Counted from the stretch's first letter, positions 8,401 through 17,455 are shown. The stretch is 64,000 nt of DNA from Levilactobacillus parabrevis ATCC 53295 (GCF_001434055.1 NZ_AZCZ01000002.1:57924-121923), one strand, 5' to 3'. Program-made: numbers and translations. The notes: generated by a model from the letters alone, not told the origin.

Positions 8401-10551
8401 TTAGCCAACGGGAGAACGACAGTATGATAGGTTATCGTCAGCGATGTGGGTTAGGAGTGGATGAGTGGTGAAGTCCCAAGCGGTTTCATATAGATTCCAA
8501 TCTGTTTGGGCAATATCTATACATTTCTTCACCAAAGTAAGATCAATGTCTTTTGTCAGCAAAACTGGAAAATTAACAAAGTTACCGGTTTTTAAATGAA
8601 TTGTCGGATTTAGTAAATTGAATATATGTCCAGCAACCTTCGTATTCAATAATGCCATCAAATATAGTAGATCCATCTTTTTATAGAAAGCAGACATGCC
8701 TGTAGTTTCAGGTATGAAGCCATTATCGACTAATCTTGCACCAAATTCACCACTCGTAATATCAGACCAAGTTATCGCTTCACGAAAGTAATAATCGGTG
8801 TTTTGTGGTCGTGACCGTACTTTACCATTTTTATCAGTAAAATTACGAATTTCATGACCGTTATTTTTCCAGTTTACAACATAATCATAGTTTCCAAACC
8901 ATTTTCGATAAGCGCCACCTTTGTTACAAGGAAACCATTTTTTTTGAGACTTAACTGACTCAGATATACTAACAGATCTGAAGCTTATTTTCTTATTATC
9001 TACTTCATACCAAATCCGTAAAAACTTATTATTATCCCCCGTCTGAAGACCAACCTTGGCATCAACCAATTCACCCATGCGCGTACCAACTTCAAAGTCA
9101 TGAATCAAGTTAGCACTAGCCCAATAAGCAATTGGCATTCCCGGAATCTTAGCAAAGTTCGCTTGGTTAGTTCGATAAAGGTAGCCCACATCGGTATTCT
9201 TAACTGCCGATAAATAAGCTTGTTCCTTTTTCTGCTGCGAATCAAAGTTAACCAGTCGTTCGTAAGTCCCAATGAAATTAGCAATAGTCTGGTGTCTGAA
9301 GATGAATGTTGTAGATTGAACAACCTCTCCACCAATTTCTTCAAACGCGCGTGTTCCCAGGTGTGCCATATTAATCAACGTATCTGCTTTCAGAACTGAG
9401 CGTAATTTTTCAAAACTCGAAAGGAACATCCAAGCATGTTGCGTAATCATAGCATAATAACCATTCGTATCAGTTAAACTTCGTAGGCGTTCCATGAATA
9501 CCGCGAAGAGATCCGACTTACTATTTGGAAAATGCTTTTTAACGTATTTTCCAAGGATCGAATCCATCTTACCAGAACCCATATAGGGCGGGTTCATCGC
9601 GCCAATAGTGAATTGTCGTGACAGTATTTTCCCAACAGCACAGATTTCACGCAATTTATCTTGGCTCTCTGTCAGTACGATAGAACTCAACGACAGCTGG
9701 CCTTCATCTAGTTCTTGGTTGCTAATCCGCGTTATCATTGACCAATCTACAGACTTATCCAACTGGATTAAAGATCCATACTCGTTTCCATAACGAAATT
9801 GATCCAGCAAATAGTCTAACTGTTTTGACTCGTCTTCAGACTGGAGTAATTCCTGGAAGTCTGCACTCGTTAATTCGCCGGATTCAGGAACATCAAACAC
9901 ATTTGGTCGAATATCCAAAGTTAGAAAACGACGATTAGCGCCACGAGCCTTCATCATTAACGAAAAGTAAGCTAATTGGAAGGCACGAGTATCGATGTCT
10001 AGTCCATAGATGTTCTTCTGAACGATTAACTTTGCTGCATCTCTGTGAGAATAGCCTTCTCGCTCGTAAATCTGCATAAAGACTTCGAAGGCATAAATTA
10101 AGATATGTCCTGATCCCATAGCCGCATCAATCAAAGTCACATCTTCAATGTCCGCCTGTGAGAGACTGTCAACATTAGTCTGTATACTAATTTGATCCGA
10201 CTGTTCAGCTTCAGGCATAAAGTATTGCCAGCCAAAATCTTCAGCAATTTCCCTACTAGAACGTGGATCTCCCTTAGCTTGCAGCACATCAACCCAATAA
10301 CGTCCCAAGGAATTTTCAACCATGTATTTAACAATCCAGTCGGGCGTAAATAATTGTGTAACAGCTGGAATATCAGATTCGAGGTATTTCTTTTTCTTGA
10401 ATGCCCGGTCTTTCGGTTCCGTATTATAGTACTGATACAGCCACCCAATAATCTCGACCTGACCACCCACGGCCACATTGAAATCATCCTCGCTAACGTC
10501 GGTAATTAAATGCTGAATAACGCCATCGTGATAGCTTGGAGTGAACAATAA
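8401..10551 (-). CDS. pglX: Silent pglX cassette, lacking 5' and 3' ends
   Basis: A second PglX body of 715 open codons without an initiation region: the reading frame begins inside repeat R1 at a TTG with no ribosome binding site. It carries its own motif I (AAMGSGHILIYAFEV) and motif IV (MNPPYMGSGKMD), and differs clearly from the expressed copy in core and target-recognition parts outside repeats R1-R3. It ends shortly after R3 with an unrelated tail (NLSYCRSPVG), so it lacks the conserved C-terminal 300 or so residues. No frameshift or stop interrupts it, which suggests that it is regularly exchanged into the expression site. It lies between the recombinase and pglZ, opposite in direction to both pglX and pglZ. 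As it stands it is unlikely to be translated. Confidence 0.85.
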   Translation of the reverse strand, partial: LLFTPSYHDGVIQHLITDVSEDDFNVAVGGQVEIIGWLYQYYNTEPKDRAFKKKKYLESDIPAVTQLFTPDWIVKYMVENSLGRYWVDVLQAKGDPRSSREIAEDFGWQYFMPEAEQSDQISIQTNVDSLSQADIEDVTLIDAAMGSGHILIYAFEVFMQIYEREGYSHRDAAKLIVQKNIYGLDIDTRAFQLAYFSLMMKARGANRRFLTLDIRPNVFDVPESGELTSADFQELLQSEDESKQLDYLLDQFRYGNEYGSLIQLDKSVDWSMITRISNQELDEGQLSLSSIVLTESQDKLREICAVGKILSRQFTIGAMNPPYMGSGKMDSILGKYVKKHFPNSKSDLFAVFMERLRSLTDTNGYYAMITQHAWMFLSSFEKLRSVLKADTLINMAHLGTRAFEEIGGEVVQSTTFIFRHQTIANFIGTYERLVNFDSQQKKEQAYLSAVKNTDVGYLYRTNQANFAKIPGMPIAYWASANLIHDFEVGTRMGELVDAKVGLQTGDNNKFLRIWYEVDNKKISFRSVSISESVKSQKKWFPCNKGGAYRKWFGNYDYVVNWKNNGHEIRNFTDKNGKVRSRPQNTDYYFREAITWSDITSGEFGARLVDNGFIPETTGMSAFYKKMDLLYLMALLNTKVAGHIFNLLNPTIHLKTGNFVNFPVLLTKDIDLTLVKKCIDIAQTDWNLYETAWDFTTHPLLTHIADDNLSYCRSPVG
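8432..8478 (-). repeat. Inverted repeat R3, right arm
   Basis: Reverse-complement partner of 6235-6281, 45 of 47 bases identical. It lies about 30 bp from the 3' end of the silent cassette, so recombination here alone would give the expressed pglX the short tail of the cassette. Confidence 0.85.
9070..9185 (-). repeat. Inverted repeat R2, right arm
   Basis: Reverse-complement partner of 5510-5625, identical over all 116 bases. Flanking codons for the same protein motif (MGELVDA) already differ at silent positions, so the identity is confined to this block. Confidence 0.92.
10415..10551 (-). repeat. Inverted repeat R1, right arm
   Basis: Reverse-complement partner of 4216-4352, 135 of 137 bases identical. 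It forms the outer boundary of the invertible region, 85 bp before the pglZ start. Confidence 0.92.
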
Positions 10552-10636
10552 ATTTCACAAATTATACTGCAGGTCGTAGCAGTTTACGTTATGATTAACC
10601 TAGACATTAAAACGGATTATAAAGGGAGCAGAAACC

Positions 10637-13177
10637 ATGGCAGACGTGGATATCAATCAAATCATTACCACACTTAAAAAGCGGTTTACCGCACAAAATC
10701 AATTTGTCTTTTGGTATGACGACAATGGCGACTTTGCCGACAGCATTACGGAGATTCAGGCGGCATTGGCGGATATCGCCGAAGTTGTGGTGATGGAGCC
10801 CGGTCAACAGTTGGCAACGAAGCAACATCTACTCACGTTGCCCCGCCAGCAGAAGGCCTTGGTCTATTCACCAGCTGCCGAACCTGCGCTTGAGGAGGAT
10901 CATCTCCGAAGTATCGTCTGGTACTCAGGGACGTTCAGTGCCGACTCTAAAGAAATTTTGCGTAAAGAGCTTGGATTACCGGATGACTTGAAGCCATTTA
11001 TCAAAGAGTATGCCAACTTTTTTGCTAGCATTCAACGGCGGAAGAGTCTTGGACGCTACGACGTTGCAAGTTATCAGAAGAAGCCAGAGCTGGCCATCAT
11101 GGCTGTCTTGGTTCACTTAGATCAACCCATCGTTGATTTTTTTGACTTGCTACAGGAATTGTTAGCTAAAGGGGTTAAGGACAATTCGGTGCTGGCAGAC
11201 TTTGAAAAATTCGGTGTTTTACAGGTGTTCTGGTCAGAAATCGCTGAACGTTTTGGATACATTAGTCAGCAGCCACAGCTTGAAGAACTGATGACGAGCA
11301 TGTATTTAACAGTAGTGTACCAACAGATGGACAAGCCACTGCCAAAGAGTCTCACACAGTATGATTTGAGCGCGCATGGCGCGAACGTGCGGACCTTAGT
11401 GCAACAGTTTAGTAACCGGAGAGAGAGTACCACGGCTCAGGGCGAAGATAGCTTTGATAGTATCGCCGATGTAGTTTGGCGTGACGTCGATGGTGATCGG
11501 TTGTTCAGGAATACAAAAATTGATGATTTGGCGAAGTCTGATGTTTTCCCCCGGTTTGATCAGCGGATTCTACTGTGGATTCAAGAGAGATTGCAAATTG
11601 AGGACTTGGACAGTCGTCTAAATGGCAAGACAGTGGTCGAAACGACGCATCAGCGGCTAGAAACACACTACGGCAGTAAGCCACGTTTTGCGCGGCTCTA
11701 CCGAATGATGCGCAAGGCCTGGTATATTGTCCGCAATGCCCACCAACAGCCTAAGGATAACCTGCAAGGGATGATAGACGATTACATCAGTACGGGCTAC
11801 AAGATGGACACAGACTATCGGAAATTTACGTATTATTATCAACAGGCTGGAATGCCAGAACAGTTTGCGCAAACTAAAAAGTTGATTGAGTCCATCTATG
11901 TTAACAATTATCTTGATAACTCCATTTATGCCTGGAATCAGGAACTGGATTATTCTGAAATTAAGCCCAAGCATCTACAACGGAACTTTTATCGATTCCA
12001 TGTTTCACCAGAAAAGAATCGGGTCGTCGTGATCATCTCCGATGCATTTCGGTTTGAAGCTGCTAAGGAGCTTCAAAAACGACTGAGCCATGAAGATCAA
12101 GTGACTGGTTTAGATATGAATTATATGATTACTGGATTACCATCAGTAACGTATCTTGGGATGCCATTGTTGCTACCAAATCGTAAACTGAGTTTGGATA
12201 GTAAGAATAAAAAGATGACAGTCGATGGGCAATTAGCTGACAGTTTGGAACATCGTCAAGAGATCTTGAAACGCTACAATCCGAAGAGTGCGGCATACGC
12301 TTTGGATGAGTTAAAGGGTGCAACAGCTAAGGGTATCCGTTCCAAGTTCACAGGGCAGGAAGTCGTCTATATTTATCATAACCAAGTTGATGCAATTGGC
12401 GATAACAAGAAGACAGAGGATGACGTTTTTAAGGCAACTGAAGAAGCAATTGACGAGATTCAGCAGCTGATTACGCGTTTGCGTACGCAGGGTATTGTCC
12501 AAATCTACGTTACGGCTGATCATGGTTACATTTACAGAAATGATCGGCTTAAAGAAACGGATAAAATTGAAATTACCAAGGAAGATGGGGATGAGAAGTC
12601 GCAACGGTATTTAATCTCATCTCGAAAATTTGAGACGCCAGGTATTGGCCATCAGAAGTTGAGTACAATTCTTGCAAATGATGATTCTAAAAATGTGTAC
12701 TATCCGAAGACGGCTAATATTTTTAAGGCTGTTGGTTCATTTAACTACGTTCACGGTGGTGCCTCTTTGCAAGAAATGTTAGTGCCTTTGCTAGAAGTGA
12801 GAACGACGTCTAGTCGCTCCGCTGCTCATGATGTTGAGTTGGAGTTATTCAGTATGAATCGCCAGATCACCTCGCTGACGGTCCCCCTGGTTGTTCGCCA
12901 ATCCGCGGCCATCAGTTCAACGGTTATTCCAGCCGAATTCAAGCTGTACTTTATCAATGACCAAGATCAACAGATCTCTGGCCAGACGATGGTTAATGCC
13001 AATAGCCGATCAGTTTCTGTGAAGGATCGGATGCAAAATGTGCAGGTCGTTTTAGCAGATCACGATTATGATAAGCAGAAGAACTATTACTTGGTTATTG
13101 AAAATATGAATAATGGTGAGAAGACGGAAACGCCGTTTACAATGGATATTGCAGATTTGAATGATTTTGATTTCTAA
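10637..13177 (+). CDS. pglZ: BREX-1 alkaline phosphatase-like protein PglZ
   Basis: Core BREX component of the alkaline phosphatase superfamily, 846 residues, the usual length for type 1 PglZ. The metal-site motif VVIISDAFRFEAAKEL lies near residue 467 and a second conserved block YVTADHGYIYRNDR near 625. The N-terminus (ITTLKKRFTAQNQFVFWYDD) matches the family. ATG 10637 follows AAAGGGAG. Its exact biochemical role in BREX is not settled; it works with PglX and BrxC. The 85 bp between repeat R1 and the start hold only a weak promoter candidate (TATGAT at 10590). No brxL follows: 43 bp later comes rarA. Confidence 0.93.
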   Translation: MADVDINQIITTLKKRFTAQNQFVFWYDDNGDFADSITEIQAALADIAEVVVMEPGQQLATKQHLLTLPRQQKALVYSPAAEPALEEDHLRSIVWYSGTFSADSKEILRKELGLPDDLKPFIKEYANFFASIQRRKSLGRYDVASYQKKPELAIMAVLVHLDQPIVDFFDLLQELLAKGVKDNSVLADFEKFGVLQVFWSEIAERFGYISQQPQLEELMTSMYLTVVYQQMDKPLPKSLTQYDLSAHGANVRTLVQQFSNRRESTTAQGEDSFDSIADVVWRDVDGDRLFRNTKIDDLAKSDVFPRFDQRILLWIQERLQIEDLDSRLNGKTVVETTHQRLETHYGSKPRFARLYRMMRKAWYIVRNAHQQPKDNLQGMIDDYISTGYKMDTDYRKFTYYYQQAGMPEQFAQTKKLIESIYVNNYLDNSIYAWNQELDYSEIKPKHLQRNFYRFHVSPEKNRVVVIISDAFRFEAAKELQKRLSHEDQVTGLDMNYMITGLPSVTYLGMPLLLPNRKLSLDSKNKKMTVDGQLADSLEHRQEILKRYNPKSAAYALDELKGATAKGIRSKFTGQEVVYIYHNQVDAIGDNKKTEDDVFKATEEAIDEIQQLITRLRTQGIVQIYVTADHGYIYRNDRLKETDKIEITKEDGDEKSQRYLISSRKFETPGIGHQKLSTILANDDSKNVYYPKTANIFKAVGSFNYVHGGASLQEMLVPLLEVRTTSSRSAAHDVELELFSMNRQITSLTVPLVVRQSAAISSTVIPAEFKLYFINDQDQQISGQTMVNANSRSVSVKDRMQNVQVVLADHDYDKQKNYYLVIENMNNGEKTETPFTMDIADLNDFDF

Positions 13178-13220
13178 ATGATTTTGGCGGTATGATTGAC
13201 TTAAAAGGGTGGTGATTCTC

Positions 13221-14549
13221 GTGGAGCAGGAGTCGTTATTTGCCAATCAACAGAATAGACCGTTGGCCAGTCGGGTGCGGCCGCAGTCGCTTGCGGATTT
13301 CGTGGGCCAGGCGCATTTACTGGGACCCGGCAAGATTCTTCGCGAGCTGATTGAAAATGATGAGGTTTCGTCGATGATTTTCTGGGGACCACCCGGTGTC
13401 GGGAAGACCACGCTGGCAGAGATTATTGCGCGGCAAACGCAGGCGAAGTTTCTGCGGTTCAGTGCCGTCGACAGTAGCATTAGTCAGATCAAGAAAATCA
13501 TGAAGCAGGCGGCAAGTGACATGGCGATCGGCGAGAAGACCATCGTGTTTGTCGATGAAATCCACCGCTTCAACAAGGCTCAACAGGACGCCTTTCTCCC
13601 GTACGTGGAACGCGGCAGTATCGTGCTGATCGGGGCGACAACTGAAAATCCTTCGTTTGAAATTAACTCGGCGCTTTTATCTCGTTGCAAGGTTTTCGTG
13701 CTCAAGGCGTTGGAAACCAAGGATATCGAGCAGCTCCTGACCAATGCGCTGGCAAGTCCGGATGGATTCAAGGGTAACGTTAAAATTGGTGATGATGAGC
13801 TGCGAGCGATTGCTGAATTTGCTAACGGCGATGCGCGAAGTGCCCTGAATACGCTAGAAATGGCGGTACTCAATGGCAATAAGCAGGGCGACCAGGTGAC
13901 CGTCAACATGGCGGATCTGAAGCAGCTGATTTCGCAGAAGTTCGTGCTTTACGACAAGACTGGCGAGGAGCACTACAACATTATTTCCGCGCTGCATAAA
14001 TCCATGCGCAACAGTGATCCGGACGCCGCCATTTACTGGCTGTCACGGATGCTAGAGGGTGGCGAGGACCCGCTGTACATTGCACGACGGGTGGTGCGGT
14101 TCGCTAGTGAGGACATTGGTCTGGCCGATACGAATGCCCTGAACGTAGCGGTCAACGTCTTTCAGGCGTGCCAGTTCTTAGGGATGCCGGAGTGTGACGT
14201 GCATCTGACGGAGGCTGTGACCTATCTCGCGCTGGCGCCGAAGTCTAACGCCATTTACAAGGCTCGGCAAGCGGCCAAGCAGGACGTCAAGGAGACACGC
14301 GATGAACCGGTGCCGCTACAGATTCGCAATGCCCCGACCAAGCTGATGAAGGACCTGGACTATGGGAAGGATTACCAGTACGCCCACGATACCAAAGATA
14401 AGTTGACCACGATGCAGACGTTGCCGGACTCACTGGTGGGCCATGAATATTATCAGCCTACGAATCAGGGTAGAGAGGACCTGTTCAAGAAGCGCCTGGA
14501 CTATGTGAAGCAGTGGCGACGCGAGCATGCGGATGATGGTAAAGAGTAA
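13221..14549 (+). CDS. rarA: Replication-associated recombination protein RarA (MgsA)
   Basis: AAA+ ATPase acting at stalled replication forks, related to clamp loader and RuvB proteins; about 442 residues, typical length. The N-terminus has PLASRVRPQSLADFVGQ, Walker A is GPPGVGKTT near residue 56, Walker B FVDEIHRFNKAQQD near 112, and a sensor-like TTENPSF near 138. I prefer GTG 13221, placed 8 bp after AAAGGGTGG, over GTG 13209, which lies within that binding site. It is a chromosomal housekeeping gene, so it marks the right border of the BREX island. A 51-bp repeat array starts 14 bp after its stop. Confidence 0.92.
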   Translation: MEQESLFANQQNRPLASRVRPQSLADFVGQAHLLGPGKILRELIENDEVSSMIFWGPPGVGKTTLAEIIARQTQAKFLRFSAVDSSISQIKKIMKQAASDMAIGEKTIVFVDEIHRFNKAQQDAFLPYVERGSIVLIGATTENPSFEINSALLSRCKVFVLKALETKDIEQLLTNALASPDGFKGNVKIGDDELRAIAEFANGDARSALNTLEMAVLNGNKQGDQVTVNMADLKQLISQKFVLYDKTGEEHYNIISALHKSMRNSDPDAAIYWLSRMLEGGEDPLYIARRVVRFASEDIGLADTNALNVAVNVFQACQFLGMPECDVHLTEAVTYLALAPKSNAIYKARQAAKQDVKETRDEPVPLQIRNAPTKLMKDLDYGKDYQYAHDTKDKLTTMQTLPDSLVGHEYYQPTNQGREDLFKKRLDYVKQWRREHADDGKE

Positions 14550-14563
14550 ACTAGCTGGTAAAT

Positions 14564-14920
14564 GCTGTTTATTGAAATCTAAGCGATATTTGAATAAATA
14601 GCATCGCTTTGCTAGATGTTTATTGAAAATTAAGCGATATTTGAATAAACAATGTCACTTTGCGAGCTGTTTATTGAAAATCAGGCGATATTTGAATAAA
14701 CAACGCCATTTTGAGAGCTGTTTATTGAAAATTAAGCGATATTTGAATAAACAATGTCACTTTGCGAGCTGTTTATTGAAAATCAGGCGATATTTGAATA
14801 AACAACGCCATTTTGAGAGCTGTTTATTGAAAATTAAGCGATATTTGAATAAACAGTGCCACTTTGCGAGCTGTTTATTGAAAATCAGGCGATATTTGAA
14901 TAAACAATGCCATTCGGTGA
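14564..14920. repeat. Seven tandem 51-bp repeats
   Basis: Seven units start at 14564, 14615, 14666, 14717, 14768, 14819 and 14870. Each begins GCTGTTTATTGAAA and contains GCGATATTTGAATAAAC, so each is an imperfect palindrome. Units alternate between two types (TTAAGCG with CACTTTGCGA, and TCAGGCG with CATTTTGAGA), giving a 102-bp higher-order period; units 3 and 5 are identical. Because 51 is divisible by three, both strands show open frames with a 17-residue repeat, but there is no ribosome binding site, so I do not call a gene. Confidence 0.93.
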
Positions 14921-14948
14921 GCTGTTTATTCAAATATCGTCTTTTTTT
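14890..14948 (+). terminator. Terminator closing the 51-bp repeat array
   Basis: Perfect 17-base stem (CGATATTTGAATAAACA at 14890-14906 with 14923-14939), followed by a run of seven T. The 3' arm is an inverted half-unit of the array. It probably terminates rarA and, with it, any BREX readthrough. Confidence 0.8.
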
Positions 14949-15079
14949 AAGATTAGAATTGAATTCCACTGGTAGCTTTTAAGAGCCAAATAAATATACC
15001 AAAAAATAAAATGAGAAAATAATTAAAATTACCATTGCATTTTCATTTCCACCCACCTATAATACAATCAATACTTAAA

Positions 15080-15325
15080 AAACGTTGAGGAAAAAAGTAG
15101 TTCTCGTAGCGATGCGCAGTGAGTCACGGTCAGTGGAAAGTGACCATCAAGCGGGGACGAAAATCATTTCCGAGTTCGATGCTGATATGTAGGTAATCGT
15201 GGTGGCCACCATTATTTGGCTAGCGGATGTTAGTCCGCGATGAGTGTGATGGATAACCGTCACAAAAAGGTGGTACCGTTCTACTTGTAGAGCCCTTTTC
15301 CCGTAGTGGGAGAAGGGCTCTTTTG
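15080..15325 (+). promoter_or_regulatory. T-box leader (probable Ile specifier) of brnQ
   Basis: tRNA-sensing leader RNA. It has the Stem I AAGTAG start near 15095, the T-box sequence AGGTGGTACCG at 15268-15278, and an intrinsic terminator (GAGCCCTT 15290-15297 with AAGGGCTC 15313-15320, then TTTT). The likely specifier codon is ATC at 15163-15165 in the context ACGAAA-ATC-A, because the second T-box in this window has the same ACGAAA-NNN-A context. Uncharged tRNA-Ile would therefore turn on brnQ. Confidence 0.9.
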
Positions 15326-15361
15326 ACGTTTAAAACTAAATTAGGTTGTGGAGGAATCAAT

Positions 15362-16741
15362 ATGGATAAGACAGTAACTAGCAAACCGCGCAGAAATCTT
15401 GGGCAACTATTAGTGGTAAGTTCCCTGATTTTTGGGATGTTCTTTGGTTCCGGCAACTTAATCTTCCCAGTGCACCTGGGGCAAATGGCAGGGGGCCACT
15501 GGTTCACCGCAGCCCTGGGGTTCGCCATCTCTGGGTCGTTATTCCCGTTGTTAGCAATTCTGGCGGTCGTAGTTACCAAGAGTGACGGGCTCTATGATCT
15601 GGCCAAGCCGGTGGGCCGGCATTACGCCGCGCTGTTCTTGATTTTGGTTCACCTGACCATCGGGCCCTTCTTCGGAACGCCCCGGACGGCCGCTACGGCG
15701 TATGAAATGGCGTTACAACCATTCTTGCCTAAGCGGTTCGACACGGTGGGAATGTTAGTCTTTACCGGCTTGTTCTTCGGTGCGGCTTACTTGCTAGCGA
15801 CGCACCAAAATAATCTGGTCAAGGTTGTCGGCAAGTATCTGAATGCCGGCTTCCTAACCATGTTGGCGATCATTTTTGTGGTCGCGTTCATCAATCCGAT
15901 GGGTGGTTTGGATCATGCGGCCACGACGGCTTACCAGAGTAATGCGACGATCAGTGGGTTCTTGGAAGGCTACAACACGGTGGATGCCGTGGCATTATTG
16001 GCTTTGAGTGTTACGTTTGTCCATGCCGTCCGTGGTTTGGGGTACCACGACCGTGAGCTGACTAAGTTAACAGCGAAGGCCGGGACACTGAGTATTGTTT
16101 TGGAAATCTTGATCTACTTCGGTTTAGTTTTGCTAGGGGCATTCAGTTTGAGCAAATTGACGCTGTCCGCCAATGGTGCGGTGGCCCTCTCACAAATTGT
16201 CGGTCACTACTTCACGCGGTTCGGGACGGCCTTCCTGGGTGTCCTGGTCACGTTAGGGGTCTTCACCACGGCGTTGGGCTTGGTTACATCCTTTGCCCAA
16301 GACTTCCACAAACTATTTCCGAAAGTCAGCTACCTTAATTGGTTGCGAGTAACCACGTTTGTTTCCTTCTTGGTTGCTAATGCGGGGTTGAATACCATCA
16401 TTGCCTGGTCATTGCCCGTATTGATGTTGCTATACCCGCTGTCCTTGGCATTGATCCTTGTGTCGTTGACCGTTGCTAAGCGGCCGTATGCTGGGATTGT
16501 TTACAAGCTGACGATTGCCTTTACGGTGGTACCAGCTGTGTTAGATATGTTGGCCAATTCACCACAGGTGGTGACCAGTTTTGGTCCGGTTGCCAGCGTC
16601 CTGAACTTCTATCATCAGGTCGTAACATTTGCTAGTCTAGGACTTGGCTGGTTGGTGCCAACGTTTGTCGGCTTCGTGCTGGGTATCGTCTGGGGCCATC
16701 TCCGCTGGGCGAGTGAACAGTCTACGGTGGTTGAAAAGTAA
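15362..16741 (+). CDS. brnQ: Branched-chain amino acid:cation symporter BrnQ
   Basis: Membrane carrier importing Ile, Leu and Val with a cation. About 459 residues and about 12 hydrophobic segments; the N-terminal SSLIFGMFFGSGNLIFPVHL is a hallmark of the LIVCS family, followed by GPFFGTPRTAATAYEMAL. ATG 15362 follows TGTGGAGGAATCA; an upstream GTG-type extension into the leader is unlikely. Expression is under the T-box just upstream, which fits an Ile transporter. A hairpin at 16763-16793 follows. Confidence 0.94.
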   Translation: MDKTVTSKPRRNLGQLLVVSSLIFGMFFGSGNLIFPVHLGQMAGGHWFTAALGFAISGSLFPLLAILAVVVTKSDGLYDLAKPVGRHYAALFLILVHLTIGPFFGTPRTAATAYEMALQPFLPKRFDTVGMLVFTGLFFGAAYLLATHQNNLVKVVGKYLNAGFLTMLAIIFVVAFINPMGGLDHAATTAYQSNATISGFLEGYNTVDAVALLALSVTFVHAVRGLGYHDRELTKLTAKAGTLSIVLEILIYFGLVLLGAFSLSKLTLSANGAVALSQIVGHYFTRFGTAFLGVLVTLGVFTTALGLVTSFAQDFHKLFPKVSYLNWLRVTTFVSFLVANAGLNTIIAWSLPVLMLLYPLSLALILVSLTVAKRPYAGIVYKLTIAFTVVPAVLDMLANSPQVVTSFGPVASVLNFYHQVVTFASLGLGWLVPTFVGFVLGIVWGHLRWASEQSTVVEK

Positions 16742-16762
16742 TTGATTTGAATAGAAATTTAG

Positions 16763-16797
16763 ACATCGCACGGATTAATTTCCGGTGCGATGTTTTA
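16763..16797 (+). terminator. Terminator after brnQ
   Basis: Hairpin ACATCGCACGGA / TCCGGTGCGATGT with one bulge, followed by a short T-rich stretch. Confidence 0.65.
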
Positions 16798-16953
16798 GTT
16801 TTCCTAAAGACTGCGAAAAACGTGAGACCATTTTACGGAACTTTACATTAGTAGTAAGTGTAGGGGCGATTTGGAGCAGTTTGATATTTGTTTGGTGGCT
16901 AACATGGTATACTTTCAAGGATATGATTATCAGCATTAAGGGAGGTTTCACCC

Positions 16954-17367
16954 ATGACCCAACTCTATTTTCTCTGTACCGGAAACTCATGTCGTAGCCA
17001 AATGGCAGAAGGCTTTGCCCGGCAGATGGCGCCACAGGATTGGCAAATTGCCAGCGCCGGTGTCGAACGGCACGGTCTAAATCCATTAGCTGTCAAGGTG
17101 ATGGCGGAACGGGGTGTCGACATCAGTCAGCATCACTCCAAACTGATCGATAATGATTATTTACAGCACAGCGATATGGTCGTGACGCTGTGTGGGGATG
17201 CCCGCGACAAGTGTCCAATGACCCCGCCAACGGTTGCCAAGCGCCACTGGCCGTTACCGGACCCCGCTCAAGCGACCGGGACCGATGAAGAAGTTCTCGC
17301 TGTTTTCCGGCAGGTTCGAGATGACATTGAGGGCCGAGTTAAAGAACTGATTCAGACACTAAGCTAA
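16954..17367 (+). CDS. arsC: Arsenate reductase, thioredoxin-coupled ArsC
   Basis: Reduces arsenate to arsenite on a low-molecular-weight tyrosine phosphatase fold. 137 residues, standard length. The P-loop CTGNSCR starts at Cys8, and the redox pair that marks thioredoxin-coupled ArsC is present as Cys80 and Cys87 (TLCGDARDKCP). ATG 16954 follows AAGGGAGG. No arsR or arsB lies nearby, so it stands alone; the sequence upstream has a TATACT at about 16908 but no clear -35. A terminator follows at 17409. Confidence 0.92.
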   Translation: MTQLYFLCTGNSCRSQMAEGFARQMAPQDWQIASAGVERHGLNPLAVKVMAERGVDISQHHSKLIDNDYLQHSDMVVTLCGDARDKCPMTPPTVAKRHWPLPDPAQATGTDEEVLAVFRQVRDDIEGRVKELIQTLS

Positions 17368-17408
17368 GCCGATCGTTGTTGCTAAAATAGTGAAGTTAAG
17401 TGATTGCG

Positions 17409-17455
17409 TCGTGGTTAGGTGAGAGAGATGACCTAGCCACGATTTTTATTTTTAA
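17409..17455 (+). terminator. Terminator after arsC
   Basis: Stem TCGTGGTTAGGT (17409-17420) with ACCTAGCCACGA (17431-17442), one G-T pair, followed by TTTTTATTTTT. Confidence 0.85.

Noticed and set aside
14564..14948. CRISPR array
   Set aside because: The 51-bp units are contiguous palindromes without unique spacers, and no cas genes are present.
14623..14982. Open frame of 119 codons with 17-residue repeats, and a mirror frame on the minus strand
   Set aside because: It is a by-product of the 51-bp tandem repeats (51 is divisible by three). No ribosome binding site, a TTG start, and both strands open equally.
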